Shown: positions 1 to 10,857 of the stretch, piece by piece
Position numbering within the stretch: position 1 is the first letter of the stretch
Layout: each line of letters starts with the position of its first letter
Origin: Gonium pectorale
Lineage: Eukaryota > Chlorophyta > Chlorophyceae > Chlamydomonadales > Volvocaceae
Assembly: GCA_001584585.1 (NCBI GenBank)
Contig: LSYV01000011.1
Span: forward strand, 870,078-912,805
Length of the DNA stretch: 42,728 bases
Direction of reading: 5' to 3'
Notes under the pieces: model-generated
What the model was told of the DNA's origin: nothing
The model's database searches: none
Seen by the model: the letters and a program-made list of their open reading frames with translations, nothing else
Made by a program: the position numbers and the translations under genes

Positions 1-12
1 CCTCCCACGACT

Positions 13-54
13 CGTAATAACTTCGTATAGCATACATTATACGAAGTTATACGA
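13..54. other. loxP-containing 454 mate-pair linker (artefact)
   Basis: Positions 17-50 are a perfect loxP site: two 13-base inverted arms (17-29 and 38-50) around an 8-base spacer GCATACAT at 30-37. It is flanked by CGTA at 13-16 and ACGA at 51-54. The whole 42-base unit matches, from memory, the circularisation linker used for 454 Titanium paired-end libraries. This is a cloning or sequencing remnant, not an algal element, and it sits at the window edge where an untrimmed linker would end up. Sequence on its two sides may not be contiguous in the genome. Confidence 0.93.
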
Positions 55-101
55 CCCCGTTGCTCACCGGTGCGCGGTGCCCTTATTGACGCCCCAGCGT
101 C

Positions 102-145
102 CCGGATGCATACCGGATGCATACCGAATGCATGCCGGGTGCAAG
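102..145. repeat. 11-bp tandem repeat, four degenerate copies
   Basis: Four consecutive 11-mers start at 102, 113, 124 and 135. The first two are identical (CCGGATGCATA) and the last two have diverged. They lie just upstream of the first recognisable polymerase exon, in what I take to be intron. Confidence 0.7.
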
Positions 146-240
146 CCGACTCCTCCCCGGCACCACCGACGCCGGCCCCGGCGCTATCACACACCCGCAC
201 ACACCACCCACGTGCACACACACCCTCCGCTTACGCGCAG

Positions 241-3200
241 CTGATGCGGGAGGCGGCTGCGCTGGCGGGGGAGCAGGTCGACATCTGCAGTCCGGAGGGC
301 AAGCGCGCGCTGTTCGAGGGCAAGCTGGGGTTGGTGCAGAAGGCGCGGGCCGCGGGCGAGAAGATCAAGATGACTCCCAAGGGCCTCGAAGTCTCCATGG
401 ACCGTTCGGTAGGTTTCGTACGAATCATACCGCATCATGCCGCACGCGTGTATGTGCGTGTGTGCGCGGGTGCGGTGTCGCCACGGCGCCGCTTTTGCTG
501 GGTGAGTCGCAGGTCAGGGCGTGTCGAGGGTGTCCGGATCCGAGAGCGTGCACTAATGGTGTCGGCAGAGCCGCGGCAGTAATGTGTGTTCTGTTATCGG
601 CTGCCGCGCCGCCCGGCTCTGCCCACCTTGGGGGGTGTCTATGCTCGCTTGCCGCCTGTGCACACAGGCGCATTCCGCACGCGCCCGAGCAGAACGTTTG
701 GCTTCTGGATGGGAAACAGCAAGCGCTCGATTGCGTACTGCGTGGGACAGTTTGGTACCGGTGCCTTTCCGATGGCGGCGCGGGGGGGGGGGGGGGCTGG
801 CGCGGTGCCTGCTGTTGGGGCCTGATGGCCGAGCAGGCTGCAGGAGCTGCTCTTGCATTCGCGGTTGCTGCACACCGGGTGTGTGTTTCAGCACCTCCCG
901 CCCGCTGGAGCTGCTCTCCAGGGGGCGGGGCAGTTGACCCAGCCTTGCCTCGTGTCTCACGGCGCGCGTATCGCGTCTTCTGCGCAAGCACACGCTCAGT
1001 GCAGCACGGCTTACGTGTATCCCGTGTACGGCAGAACCTGGATATCTTTGAGAAGTACGACGAGAGTGGGCTGGTGAAGCTGGCGCTCGAGTATGCTCAA
1101 CAGGACCACCTGATTAGGAGCTATACCGGCAAATTCCTGCCCGAGGTGGACCCCACCACCAGGTGAGGGTGCACCTCCACGCTTGCTGCGCAACGACAGC
1201 ACACGCGGCAGTGCGTACGGCACTGTGCACACGGCAATGCGCAAACGGTTTTGTGTACGGCACGGTGCACGGGCTAGTGTGCGGCATTTGCACCTACCGC
1301 GAGTTTCGCGGGGGACTGACTTGGCTCTGGCAGGCGACGGGAAGCGCAGTGGGGACGGCGCACGCCGCCGCAGAGCGCGCCCTACCCACTGCGCAGTGCG
1401 GTCCACACCGTACAGCTGTCTATCAGGAGCGCAGGGTCAGGCGCATGCTGCAGCGCCGAATTACTGCCGCCTGACACCCGCTGACAAGCCGCTCCACGTG
1501 ACGCCCCAATGCCCCACGCCCGCCGCAGCCGCATTTATCCCACCTACAACCAGGTCGGCACCGCCACCGGTCGACTGTCCACCCCGGGCGCCAACCTCAT
1601 GGCGATCCCCAATGTGAGCTCGGTAATCGCTCCCTGATCCGGGGTCCTCTTTGCACAAAGTGCTGCCACCGTGTCGCCTCCTCCGCGCGGTGCTGCTGGT
1701 CTCGCCTGGTCCGCTGGACACGCTGCGCTCCGTCCGCTGGTCTCGCCTGATCCCGCAGGTCCGCGAGGACTTTGACGAGGCCATGGAGTTCCGGAGCACC
1801 TTTGTGGCGCCCCCGGGCCGGCTGCTTCTGAGCGCCGACTACAGCCAGGTCGAGCTGCGTGTGTTGGCGCACATCACACGGGTGAGTGGGAAGTTGGGAG
1901 GGGGGCGGGCGGCCCGTGGCAACGCCTGCCGCTTGGCGGTGGCGGGAGTGTAACCTATCACAACATACATAACATGACGTGACGTGGGCGCATCGACCGA
2001 CAGCGCATCAGGTGTTTGGCTGGAGCTCAGCAGCGCGTGTGGACTTTCCCGACCACCTCTCGACTGCCCTTGGCTAGATGCACAGCCAACTCCCAACCTC
2101 CCAGCTCCTCAAGCCAACCGCGCCACTTCCTCCGCACCCCCACCCCACCCCACCCCACCCCTCCCGCCCGCCCGCCCGTGCGTGCAGGACCCGGAGCTCG
2201 TGGACGCGTTCGTGGGGGGCCGGGACGTGCACCGCGCGACGGCCTCGAAGCTCTACCGCATCCCGCCCGAGCAGGTCTCCGACGTGCAGCGCCAGGCCGG
2301 CAAGCGAGTGGTGAGCGCAGGGCGGCCGGAGGGAGTGAGGGAAGGAGGGAAGTGGGTTGAAAGGCACTCTCACTAGAGAAGCCCCGAGGCGCATTCCTTT
2401 TCCGAGGGAGGGAGGGAGGGGTGGCGGAGGTGGGGATCGGGCGGGGATTGAAGTCGAAGTCGGGACCGGCGCGAGGCTGGGTTGGGGTCGGGGGTGCGAA
2501 CGCGAACGGGGGGTCGAGATGACATGGTGCTGTGATGCACGCGTGCTGCCTGAAGGCGATGTACGGTGTGGTGAAGGCGGGTTGCGGCGGTCCCGCGGGA
2601 CGGCGCGTGTGCCCTCTCGGGGGGCTCGTGCTCAGCTGGAGCGAGGGTGTGGGGGGTTGGTAGACGCGTCAGGACGTTGGGCTCCCTCGGCAGCGGGCGT
2701 TTAGGCGGTGGAGCCAGCCAGGGCCCTTGCGGGACAGGTCGCAGCGGGCGGGCAGCGAGTGAGCTGCTGGCAGGCTGGCTGGATGGCTGCCTGGCTTGCC
2801 ACACGCCTGCGCAGCTGTGACCCATGCGCCCCGGGCCGGCGTCGGTACATTGCAGTGTCAGCACCTCGTTCGTACGACAGGACCGTGCGTGGTTTGCGGT
2901 GGCCGCCGGTGCGCGCGCACTGCAACAGACGGCCCGTCTCAGGCGCTCTCCATCCCGGGTGCTCTCCATCTCAGCAGCAGCACGGCACCCCGTGCGTCCC
3001 GTGCGCCACTCGAGCGAGCTGACCCCTTCTCCCATGCAAAACCCATGCAACACCCATGCAACAGAAACGCGTCATGCACGGGGCCTTGATCTTTATGGGG
3101 GGCAGTGGGTGTGGAAGGCATTTCTCATGGGGGAGGGGGGTCTGGATGAGGGAGAGCGCTGAGCACGCCTATCTGTCCGCCGGTCTGCCCCGCAGAACTT

Positions 3201-5173
3201 TGGCCTGGCGTATGGCATGGGCTATGCGAAGCTGGCACGCGACATCGGTGTGCCGCTCGATCAGGTGCGGCGATCCGTGTTCTTCTCGCTGTGTGTGTGT
3301 TGGGGACGGGATGCGGTGGTGCCAGTCGGCAATGTGCAATGCGGTTATGCACGGGGAAGTGGAGGGGGTGCCGGTCACTGGCTTTCTTTGGGACCGTTGA
3401 TGCCCTCGGCTTGGCTTGGCTCGCGCAGCACGCGCACTCACGGTCCGATGCCCTGAGGGCTCGCCCGCCCTGAGTCGATTGAGCAAGCCCATCTCGGATG
3501 CACGCCAAGACCCCGTACCGGCCCACGAGCCACGCACATGACCCTCAAGAATGCCGTACGCAAACTCTCCTCCGCCTACACACACGTACACATCGCCGGG
3601 TCGGGCGCGGTAGGGGGTTCATGGGCTGCCGGCTAGGATGCCTTCGCTCGTTAGGTCTTAGACCTGTCTTCCTGCACTCCGTATCGCATGCTTGACACGC
3701 ACACACACCCCAGCCCCACATAACGTATGTCCATGCCCGCTTGTCCGCACGCCACACGCCCTCCCATGTATCCAACTGCTGTGTCCACACACCCCACATA
3801 TGTCGACGCCAACACGTCCAGGCAAACAAGTTCATAAAAACCTTCAAGGAGAGCTTCGCCACCATGTGCCGCGAGATGAACGCCATGAAGGCGACGGCCT
3901 TCGTCACGGGGTTCGCCACCTCGTTGTGCGGCAGGCGGCGCCACTTCCGCGGCCGCTGGCGTCCAGGCGGCGGGCTCGCGCTGTGGGAGGCGCGGACGCA
4001 GGCGGCTCCCGATAACCCCGACACTCAGGATTGGGTGGAGCGGCAGGTGTTGGCGATCCTGGGTGTCGACGCGCTCACCAGGCACGAGACCGACGACAGC
4101 ACCGTCCTGCGCGAGCTGGGAAACATGCGGTTCCAGGTGCGCGGGGCCCGGGGCGTGCCGTACCACGGGCTTGCACTCGCACGTGGCACCCTACGCGCCC
4201 GCTACGCGGGGGCGGCGAGGATGAGGGTGAGGGGCTCGCTCGTCCACGGCGGCAGCTACCCTAGTTTGTGGCTGGTCGTCGAGCTCGTCGTCGCGGCGGT
4301 CGGTGCGTGTGTGCCGCCGCCGCCCTTGGGTCCGTCATGGCAGCTGCCCGCTGGCATTTCAGGACCGCCGCGATGTGTACGTACGGGGTGGTGCGACGTG
4401 CTGGTGAACGCATACCGGCGATGTGTGCGGCAGGGTGGCCGGCAGAGTGGCCGGCGTCGTCGAGTGGATATCGACGATGTGTGCGTACGTACGTACGTAC
4501 GTACGTACGTACGTACGTGTTGGTGCTCGCTCGCTCCCCGGGCAGGCAACACACACTGCCCCGGCGCCACACGCAGGACACTGCCCTTTTGACTCCGATA
4601 CTCCACAACGTAATGGTCCGCTCCCCAAACTGACCACCAACCGGACAACAGCTGACTTGTGTGGTTTTATCGCTCTTTACCGCACAGGGCAGCACCTCGG
4701 ACATCGTCAAGGCCGCCATGGTCAACACGGTGCGGCAACTGGCGACCCGCGGGTCGGCCGCGCGCCTGCTGCTCATGATCCACGACGAGCTCATCTTCGA
4801 GGTTCCCGAGGGCGAGGTGGACGAGGTGGCAACCACCGTCAAGGCAGTCATGGAGGCGACCGCGCAGCTGAGCGTGCCGCTGAAGGTGGGGTGGGCATCA
4901 TGGCGCTGCGGGGCGGGGCTGGCGGGGCATTACGGGCGTTTGGGGCCGGCGCGGAGTGTGCGCGGGGCATTTACTAGTGCAGTAGTACTGTGTGCGGTAT
5001 GCCTGCCGGTATCCACCCAACGACGCCGGCGGCCGTGCCGCGCGTGCTCTTGCGTATCGTCGTGACGTTGGTTGTTTACCGCCCGGCCCTTGCAGGTCGG
5101 AGTGGAGGTGGGCCCCAACCTCAGGGACTTGAAGGAGCACTTTAAGGAGGACGCCCAGGAGCAGCTGCTGTGA
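241..5173 (+). CDS. A-family DNA polymerase, polymerase domain (5' partial)
   Basis: Template-directed DNA synthesis. Nine exons join in frame: 241-408, 1035-1162, 1529-1613, 1759-1881, 2188-2310, 3196-3264, 3822-4136, 4688-4885, 5096-5173 (428 aa, then TGA). Nearly all introns are phase 0. Visible motifs, in order: LAGEQVDICSP (thumb), TATGRLSTPGANL, motif A DYSQVELR (1759 exon), motif B RQAGKRVNFGLAYGMG split over the 2188 and 3196 exons with the Rx3K pair intact, CGRRRHF (3822 exon), QGSTSDIVK across the 4136/4688 junction, and motif C IHDELIFEV with the catalytic HDE (4688 exon). The palm is therefore complete. No 3'-5' exonuclease or helicase part is inside the window. NFGLAYGMG and the finger-helix sequence look closer to bacterial Pol I than to the plant organellar polymerases, and QGS and GMG also occur in POLQ/POLN. 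Subfamily is undecided. The 5' end lies off the window or was lost at the linker junction. Exact splice sites are inferred by eye. Confidence 0.85.
782..796. repeat. poly-G run (15 G)
   Basis: Uninterrupted run of 15 G inside the polymerase intron 409-1034. Length is unreliable if derived from pyrosequencing. Confidence 0.7.
4484..4519. repeat. (ACGT)n tetranucleotide microsatellite
   Basis: About nine ACGT units in the polymerase intron 4137-4687. The unit is its own reverse complement, so the tract can form a perfect hairpin. Confidence 0.9.
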
Positions 5174-5464
5174 GCACGCGAGCATGGGGCCAGTGGTGGG
5201 GCGCTCCATGGCGGCTGGCATGCTGCCGCCTTGCTGTCTCCCGCAACCTGCCGCCGTGCAGTGCGGTGGTACGGCGGCGGTCCCGGTCGCGGCAGCCCGG
5301 CCAGCGGCAAAGCGGCGCGCCAGCGGTGCAGGAGTCCTCTGTGACGAGTTTTCGCAAGAAGGAAAGAAAGAGCAGCGTAACCTTTGCGCAGCTGCCCCGT
5401 ACCATCGCTATTCTATCAATCCGTCCACCACGGGCGGTGTACGGACGGACATCCAGTCCCCCGT

Positions 5465-5476
5465 TGTAAGTTGTAA
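5465..5476 (+). terminator. TGTAA polyadenylation signals of the polymerase gene
   Basis: Two TGTAA pentamers (5465-5469 and 5472-5476) lie about 290 bases after the polymerase stop. TGTAA is the usual poly(A) signal in Chlamydomonas and its relatives, and this is a normal 3'-UTR length there. Confidence 0.6.
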
Positions 5477-6308
5477 GCTCGAAACCGCCAGTTGCAGGTG
5501 TTGTCCTAGTTGTACAGCAGGGCGTTGCGTGGCCCGCTGTGTCGAATGGAATGGGCCCAGCAGCAGCGGCAGCGGCGCCCGTCCAAGGGTGGAGCCGGAG
5601 CGGAGCAGTGCACGATGACCGCAGGGATGAACGTCGCTCTCCGTGTAATGCTTACGGGGCAGACAAGCTGTGCAAACTGGCGTGGCGTGGTGCCGCGTGT
5701 GCGTATGATTTTGAGCGTCAAAGAGGAGTGAGGTGTTGAAGAGCGGGCCGGCAAATGGTTGCCCGGCTGCAGGCTGCCGTTGTTGCGTGTGAGCGCTTGC
5801 TTAGAGGCACGAGAGGAGAGTCCTTCCATGCTGCAAGATTCAGCCTGTTGCGTCAGTCAACAGTAATGCGCACCGCCACGGTGGCGCCCGAGGTTGGTGC
5901 TGGGTTGCCCGCGTGAGCGGTGGTCCCGGCCGGTGTACGATATGCGTGTGGGCGCACGTGGGTGCATGTTGCCGCCCGGCGTCGCGACAAGTGCCAGGAA
6001 CGGCCCCGTGTTGCTCCTGGAGGCCATTGATCTTTTCTTTTTTTTGCTCGTCTTCAGGCTCGTTATGTATCGTCCTCGGCTGGGCCCCATACGAGCTATG
6101 TACCGTAATGTGGTTGTACTATGGGAGTGTCCAGCAGGCGAATGTTGCGGCGGTGGCCCGATGCTCGTCCACAGACTCACGCGCGCCACCGTACAGTATC
6201 CGCACTGTACGGCATGCTGGGCGCGGGATGCGGCCGAAGGGAGCGGCCCGTTCGACGGTGGCTGGCAGAGCACAGGGCCGCCTACCTCGCATCGATGTAC
6301 CCTATGTA

Positions 6309-6327
6309 ACACACACACACACACACC
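6309..6327. repeat. (AC)n dinucleotide microsatellite
   Basis: About nine AC units in intergenic DNA. Confidence 0.85.
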
Positions 6328-7123
6328 ATGCCTATCCCTCGTTAGGTTGGCCCGACGCGCGCACTGGTGCCCTCCCTTGCGGGTTGCGCACGCGTGCGCG
6401 TACAGCGTGATGGACCGCTTGCCTACTTTGCACTCTCGCATGCGTTCCATCCATCAGCACGTCCTTGGCACCCCAACCCAACCGAGCACACGCGTGGGCC
6501 GATCAGCGCCCCGACCGGGGCAGGGGCCACAAGCTGTCATTATAAGACGTGGATGTATCCGTCGTGGCAGGTACACACGTGTGTACGGCACACTCTCGGG
6601 AGGGCCGCACGCGGTTCGAGCCCCCCAGCGCGGCAAAGTGCCCCGCCAGCCGCCACCAGGCCCGAGCCCGCCCATCGCAAATCGACCGTGCGGTCGTAGG
6701 AGTGCCTCGCGCTGCCCCGTATGGGAGCATACCCCTCACACCCCTCACACCCTCGCTCGCCTCCCTCCTTCCTCCTCAACCTCCACACCGCCGGGGTGGC
6801 ATCCGCCATCCCTCGCCACCTCCAACACATCAAAGAAGCCCGCCGACGCTGTTGAGCTGACTGTCCGGCGACTACGGCCCCTCTCACCGCCACATTGCAA
6901 CCTGCTCGTCTCAGCCGCCCGCCATGCACGGTACCCGGCGCCCCACCGGCAAAGTCGCACCCTCAGGTGCGTACGACCCCATGTAGAGGTGGCCTTTCTG
7001 TTCTGTTCTACGTTTTTTCGTCCGCCGACTGCCGTTGGGCATCCAGTTGATGCCTTTTGCATAAGCCGAGCCAAATGCACGGCCACCCCGTCCAGGCGCA
7101 ACTAACGACCTGACGGGGGACCG

Positions 7124-10100
7124 CTAATAAGGCCCGCGGTGCGTCCTTGGGCGCATCGGGCGGCGCCGCACTCCATCCTCCAGGGGAAGCAGCACCGGCG
7201 GCACATCTGCACATGTATCGTAGGCGGGAATACAGGACAGCCGATCAGCGTACGGACGTTCATGTATGCAGACGCGGCAGAAGTGATCAGCCCCTGCGCC
7301 CTATTCAGCGCCCAAGGCGGTTCGGGGAGCGCTTTTGATCACACGTACGACGTACGACGTACGGCACGGGATGGTAACAGACCAGGAGCGAAGGGAGGTG
7401 TCCAAGCAGCGCCAGGTCCGGCAGCAGCCAGCAGCAGGCCATGTGGACCGCCGTGATTGGGCACGCACGTGTGGAAGGACAGCAAGGACTCCACGGGCAC
7501 CTAGGTAGCGAGGTTGGGACATCCGTTGTCCCGGTAACGGAACAAAACCGCTGTTCGGTGTGGACTCACCGGCGCCCCGGGACCTGTCGGCCATGAAGCC
7601 GTACAGGGCGAGGAGGCCGCCCAGCGCCAGCGGCTTCTTGCCGGTCGGCACCTCGGGCACGCCGCCGCCGGGGACGATGCGGATGGATTGATGGTACTTC
7701 TTGTATCGTGAGCCCACGTGCAGCTCCCACTGTGTCGGCCCGAAGGCCCGCCTGCCGCCGCACTCGCGGCAGCCGCACAGGACGTGCCAGCGGCCGTCGG
7801 CGACCACGAAGGTGCCGGAGATCTGCTCCTTGTCGCCGCCCTTGATCGTGACCTGGAACTGCGGCACGCATGTGGGGAATATGGGACGACGTCCGTGCTT
7901 AGCGTATTCCATGAGTAGAGTGTTCCATCCATGAATAGAGTGTTGGCGACGCACGAGCTACCCTGCTGTCAGCAGTACGGGGCAATACGGGTCGCTGCTC
8001 ATGGTCAGCGCAAAACTCGCAGCGGGCTGTGATGCTGTGGCGGGCGCGCGTCCCGTACCTCAGGCGGCAGCAGATCCGAGGGGCTGGTTGCGGGGCGGGC
8101 CTGGACCTCCCGTTTCTTGTTGACGACCTGCGCTCAGGCAGACAGCGGGCGGATGTTGGGCGGTGAGGGCAAGACGCATCATCGGCCGGCGGACGGAGTT
8201 ACGGACGGCTTACGGCGGTGATAAGATTGCCGCTGAAATCGGTCGCATGGCACATCATTGCGGGTTTCAATAGAGAAGCCGGGCGCATGCGGGGGATTGG
8301 GGTGTACGACGGCTTGCAGCCATCAGGTAGCAGGGCACTGTGCGTGTCGTTTATTCCAACGATGCCACACTTTCAAAACTTACAAGCTCCTCAACCTCCA
8401 GAGTTTGCAAGATGTCCGATCTTGCCCTTTCGGAAAGCGCCGGTCCATCCTTGCGCGCCGCAGCCTTGCCACCGGTCAATGCTGCCGCCAGTTGCGCCCG
8501 CCGCCTGCCTCGCCCACCTGCTGCAGGTCATGCGAGTCAGAGTGACGCACTCGATTGTTGCTCGCTCGGGAGTAACAGTGTGTCAAAAGTGCGGAAAGGT
8601 GTTCGAGCCGTATATGTAGCATCACTGTCATGACGGGGGTTACAGTAGTTCGTTCGCCGTGACACAGGCATTGTGACCCATGGGTCACCGCCAACTCGAG
8701 GCCGAGCCTTGCCCCACGGACGTAATGCAAACAATAGTCCAAGACAAGAACCCACGCAGCGTCGCTTTCCGACCTTCACTGAAACACAAACACGGCCGTC
8801 CGACATCATCCGCCCACCTTCCCTCCCACTGTCTCCCACCTGTTTTCCGCACAGCTCCTGGCTCGCCTGCCGCCCGCATGTAGTCACCGATAGGCACATC
8901 CTGTCCCCCACTGAGCATCACCTTGACGCGTTTCTGCCAGCGGCTGGCTGAGCCGCCCGACGGCGCGCCGCTGCCGCGCCCTCGGCCGCCACTAGAGCAG
9001 TGCGCCGCCCATTCCGAGGGGTCACGCCAGACCTTGCTGCCAGCGCAGTCGGGGCAGTAGCAGCGCACGATCGAGGACGCCACGACGAACACGCCCGGGA
9101 CGGTCGTGCACTTCACCAGCCACTGCATGCACGCGCAGGGGCGGGTTTGCGTCGGATGCATGTCATGTCTACTAGCCAGCCTGGGGCAGAGGTCCAGGAG
9201 GTCGCGGCAGCAGGGGAGGAGAGTGGGCGTTTGCGAAATTGGGCGCTGTGTGATCTCCCACAGGTACACGTGATGGATGGGAGCCAGCAAGCTGCCCTGT
9301 AGCGGTATGTGCCGGTGTGGTCTGCCTCCAGGCGCGCCCCTCCCTCCGCACCTCCTGCGGCAAGGCGTGCGGCTCCCGCGCAGCCGAGGCGGAGAAGGGC
9401 GACGCCACGTCGCTGCCGCCACCGGCGTGGGACCTCACCGCCACCCCTCTCGTCGCCTGGGGCAGGAGGGTGGTGCACTGGTCCAGTCATGCGGGTTCCC
9501 GCAGCGCTCGTTTAATCAAAGGCTGTGCTAATGCCCCGATGGCCGATGGCGGGTGGCCCCGCCCCCCGGGCCTCTGTCCCGCCGGCGCCACGTGCAGCAG
9601 CTGTAGCTGCGGAACTCGGCGGGAGGAACAGCTCGTGGCGAGGGCGCATGCGTCTGTCGGCCGGTGTCACTGGGACCAATCATCACAGCGACGCAGCGAG
9701 CGAGCGTTGTGCGTTCATTTATCTCACCTCGCAGAACCTTGTGCTGATGCTTGCGGCGTCGTGGCAGGAGGGAAAGCGCGGAGTCCCCCACCAGCCGTTG
9801 TCGCGGCCGCGACGGCGCGTGAGGAGGGCTCCAGCTGTCGGCGCATCGCGACATTGTTGCTGCTGAATCGATTGAAGGTTCCCTTTTAGCATGGTTGTAG
9901 GTCTGGTCAGTCGACGGGGCGCCTAGGCGATCCAGCCTATTCGCTAGCGGAATAGAGCTGCCATTTGCCTGCATGCGCAACTTTGACTGGTGAACTGTCG
10001 CTCCGCTCGCAGGTCGACTCATCTCGCATATCCACGGCAGCACTACAGCCGTACACACCGTCAGGCAGGTGCAAGTATGAGAGGTTTCCTGAGAGCACAC

Positions 10101-10643
10101 GACCGCATTGTAGGACTTGCCAAAGAGGGCCAATGGGTTCAAGGACCAAAGCCATGCGCCGCTGACCCGTGGGTCACTCCATCTCCGCCCTGCCATGCAT
10201 ACCCCGAGACGAGGGGGGAATTGCGTGCACACCTGCTGGCGCACCTGCATTCGCTTGTCCATACTCAGGTACAACATTTAAGGGCTGTGTGTTTCGCCCG
10301 ACTGGCTGCAGTGTGCTGCAATCCCGTCGCGGTGCACAGTCTGGCAAGTTCGCAAGCAGCACGTTGCCACGAAGCGGGAAATCAGAATCGTATCTGCGTT
10401 GAAGCAGTGAAAGCGTAACGCACGTAGCGAGCTTGCCCACGGAGCGCGGAATACAAAGGTACGAGCGCGCATCTGGGGGCCGAGGACGCTAATGAACAGC
10501 TATCGCGTACGTCACACTGCCAGTTGCAGATCTGGCTGGCCGGCTATCGCCGCCATCACGGCCTCCGAGAGGTAGCCCCACGGTTTCCCATCCGCCGCGT
10601 TCCGCAAGTCCCCCGCGTGCGGCAGCATTCGTCCAGACGACAT
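7124..10643 (-). CDS. SAND-like two-domain protein, array copy 3 (B-A)
   Basis: Exons in transcript order: 10518-10643 (start ATG 10643, tentative), 9352-9456, 8840-9122 (domain B), 8384-8517, 8059-8127, 7570-7858 (domain A), 7124-7206 (stop TAG). Phases chain perfectly to 362 aa. Domain B (about residues 78-171) has VRCYCPDC, then DPSEWAAHC and a late W. A ~15-residue Gly/Ser insert follows AAHC and is absent from the other B copies. Domain A (about 240-335) has GTFVVADGRWHVLCGCREC, then W-E-x-H-V-G, a K-K-Y and VPGGGVPEVP. This C-x-C-x2-C ... W/F-x2-H-x-G ... K-x-W order resembles SAND, volvocine VARL and plant Tify-binding (TDBD) domains, which suggests nuclear DNA or chromatin binding. 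The assignment is by pattern only. The 69-nt exon before A ends SPSDLLPPE, as in the sister genes. The C-terminus is longer than in the paralogues (DVPPVLLPLED, then ~16 basic residues). Domain exons are secure; exon 1 is weak. Confidence 0.65.
8673..8688. repeat. 16-bp palindrome (copy 1 of 3)
   Basis: Perfect inverted repeat with core GACCCATGGGTC, inside the intron between the B exon and the next exon of array copy 3. The same core with one central change recurs at 10165-10176 and 12068-12079. Confidence 0.6.
10163..10176. repeat. 14-bp near-palindrome (copy 2 of 3)
   Basis: TGACCCGTGGGTCA, in the proposed first intron of array copy 3. Same core as the palindromes at 8673 and 12068. Confidence 0.6.
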
Positions 10644-10857
10644 CAAAGCCCAGATGCAGCCCACCACCGCACAACCTCCCGGCGGTCAATGCACCCTCAA
10701 TGCTCGCTCACTCGAAGGCCGAGAAGCAGGCTCAACACACACCGGCAGTAGATGCGGACGCGTGCTGGCTGGTGTCGGGATCCCCGCATGTGTGATGTGT
10801 GGGGTGCGCCGTGCCGTGTGCGCGCGCGCTAAGGATGCCTCCGCCGCCGCGCCGGTT

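Larger units (their letters stand above)
5174..7123. other. 3' UTR and convergent intergenic region
   Basis: Holds the 3' UTR of the polymerase (+) and that of the last SAND-like paralogue (-), whose stop is at 7124. A 403-codon open frame at 5894-7105 (+) has no recognisable domain, no gene-like exon structure and the composition expected of stop-poor GC-rich DNA, so I do not call it. A short (AC)n tract lies at 6309-6327. I see nothing else. Confidence 0.5.

Noticed and set aside
17..50. loxP as a native site-specific recombination or phage attachment site
   Set aside because: Identity is perfect and the flanks match a commercial mate-pair linker; no recombinase gene is present and it sits at the sequence edge.
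5894..7105. 403-codon open frame on the plus strand
   Set aside because: No domain, no codon or splice context like the neighbours; GC-rich DNA yields such stop-free stretches by chance.
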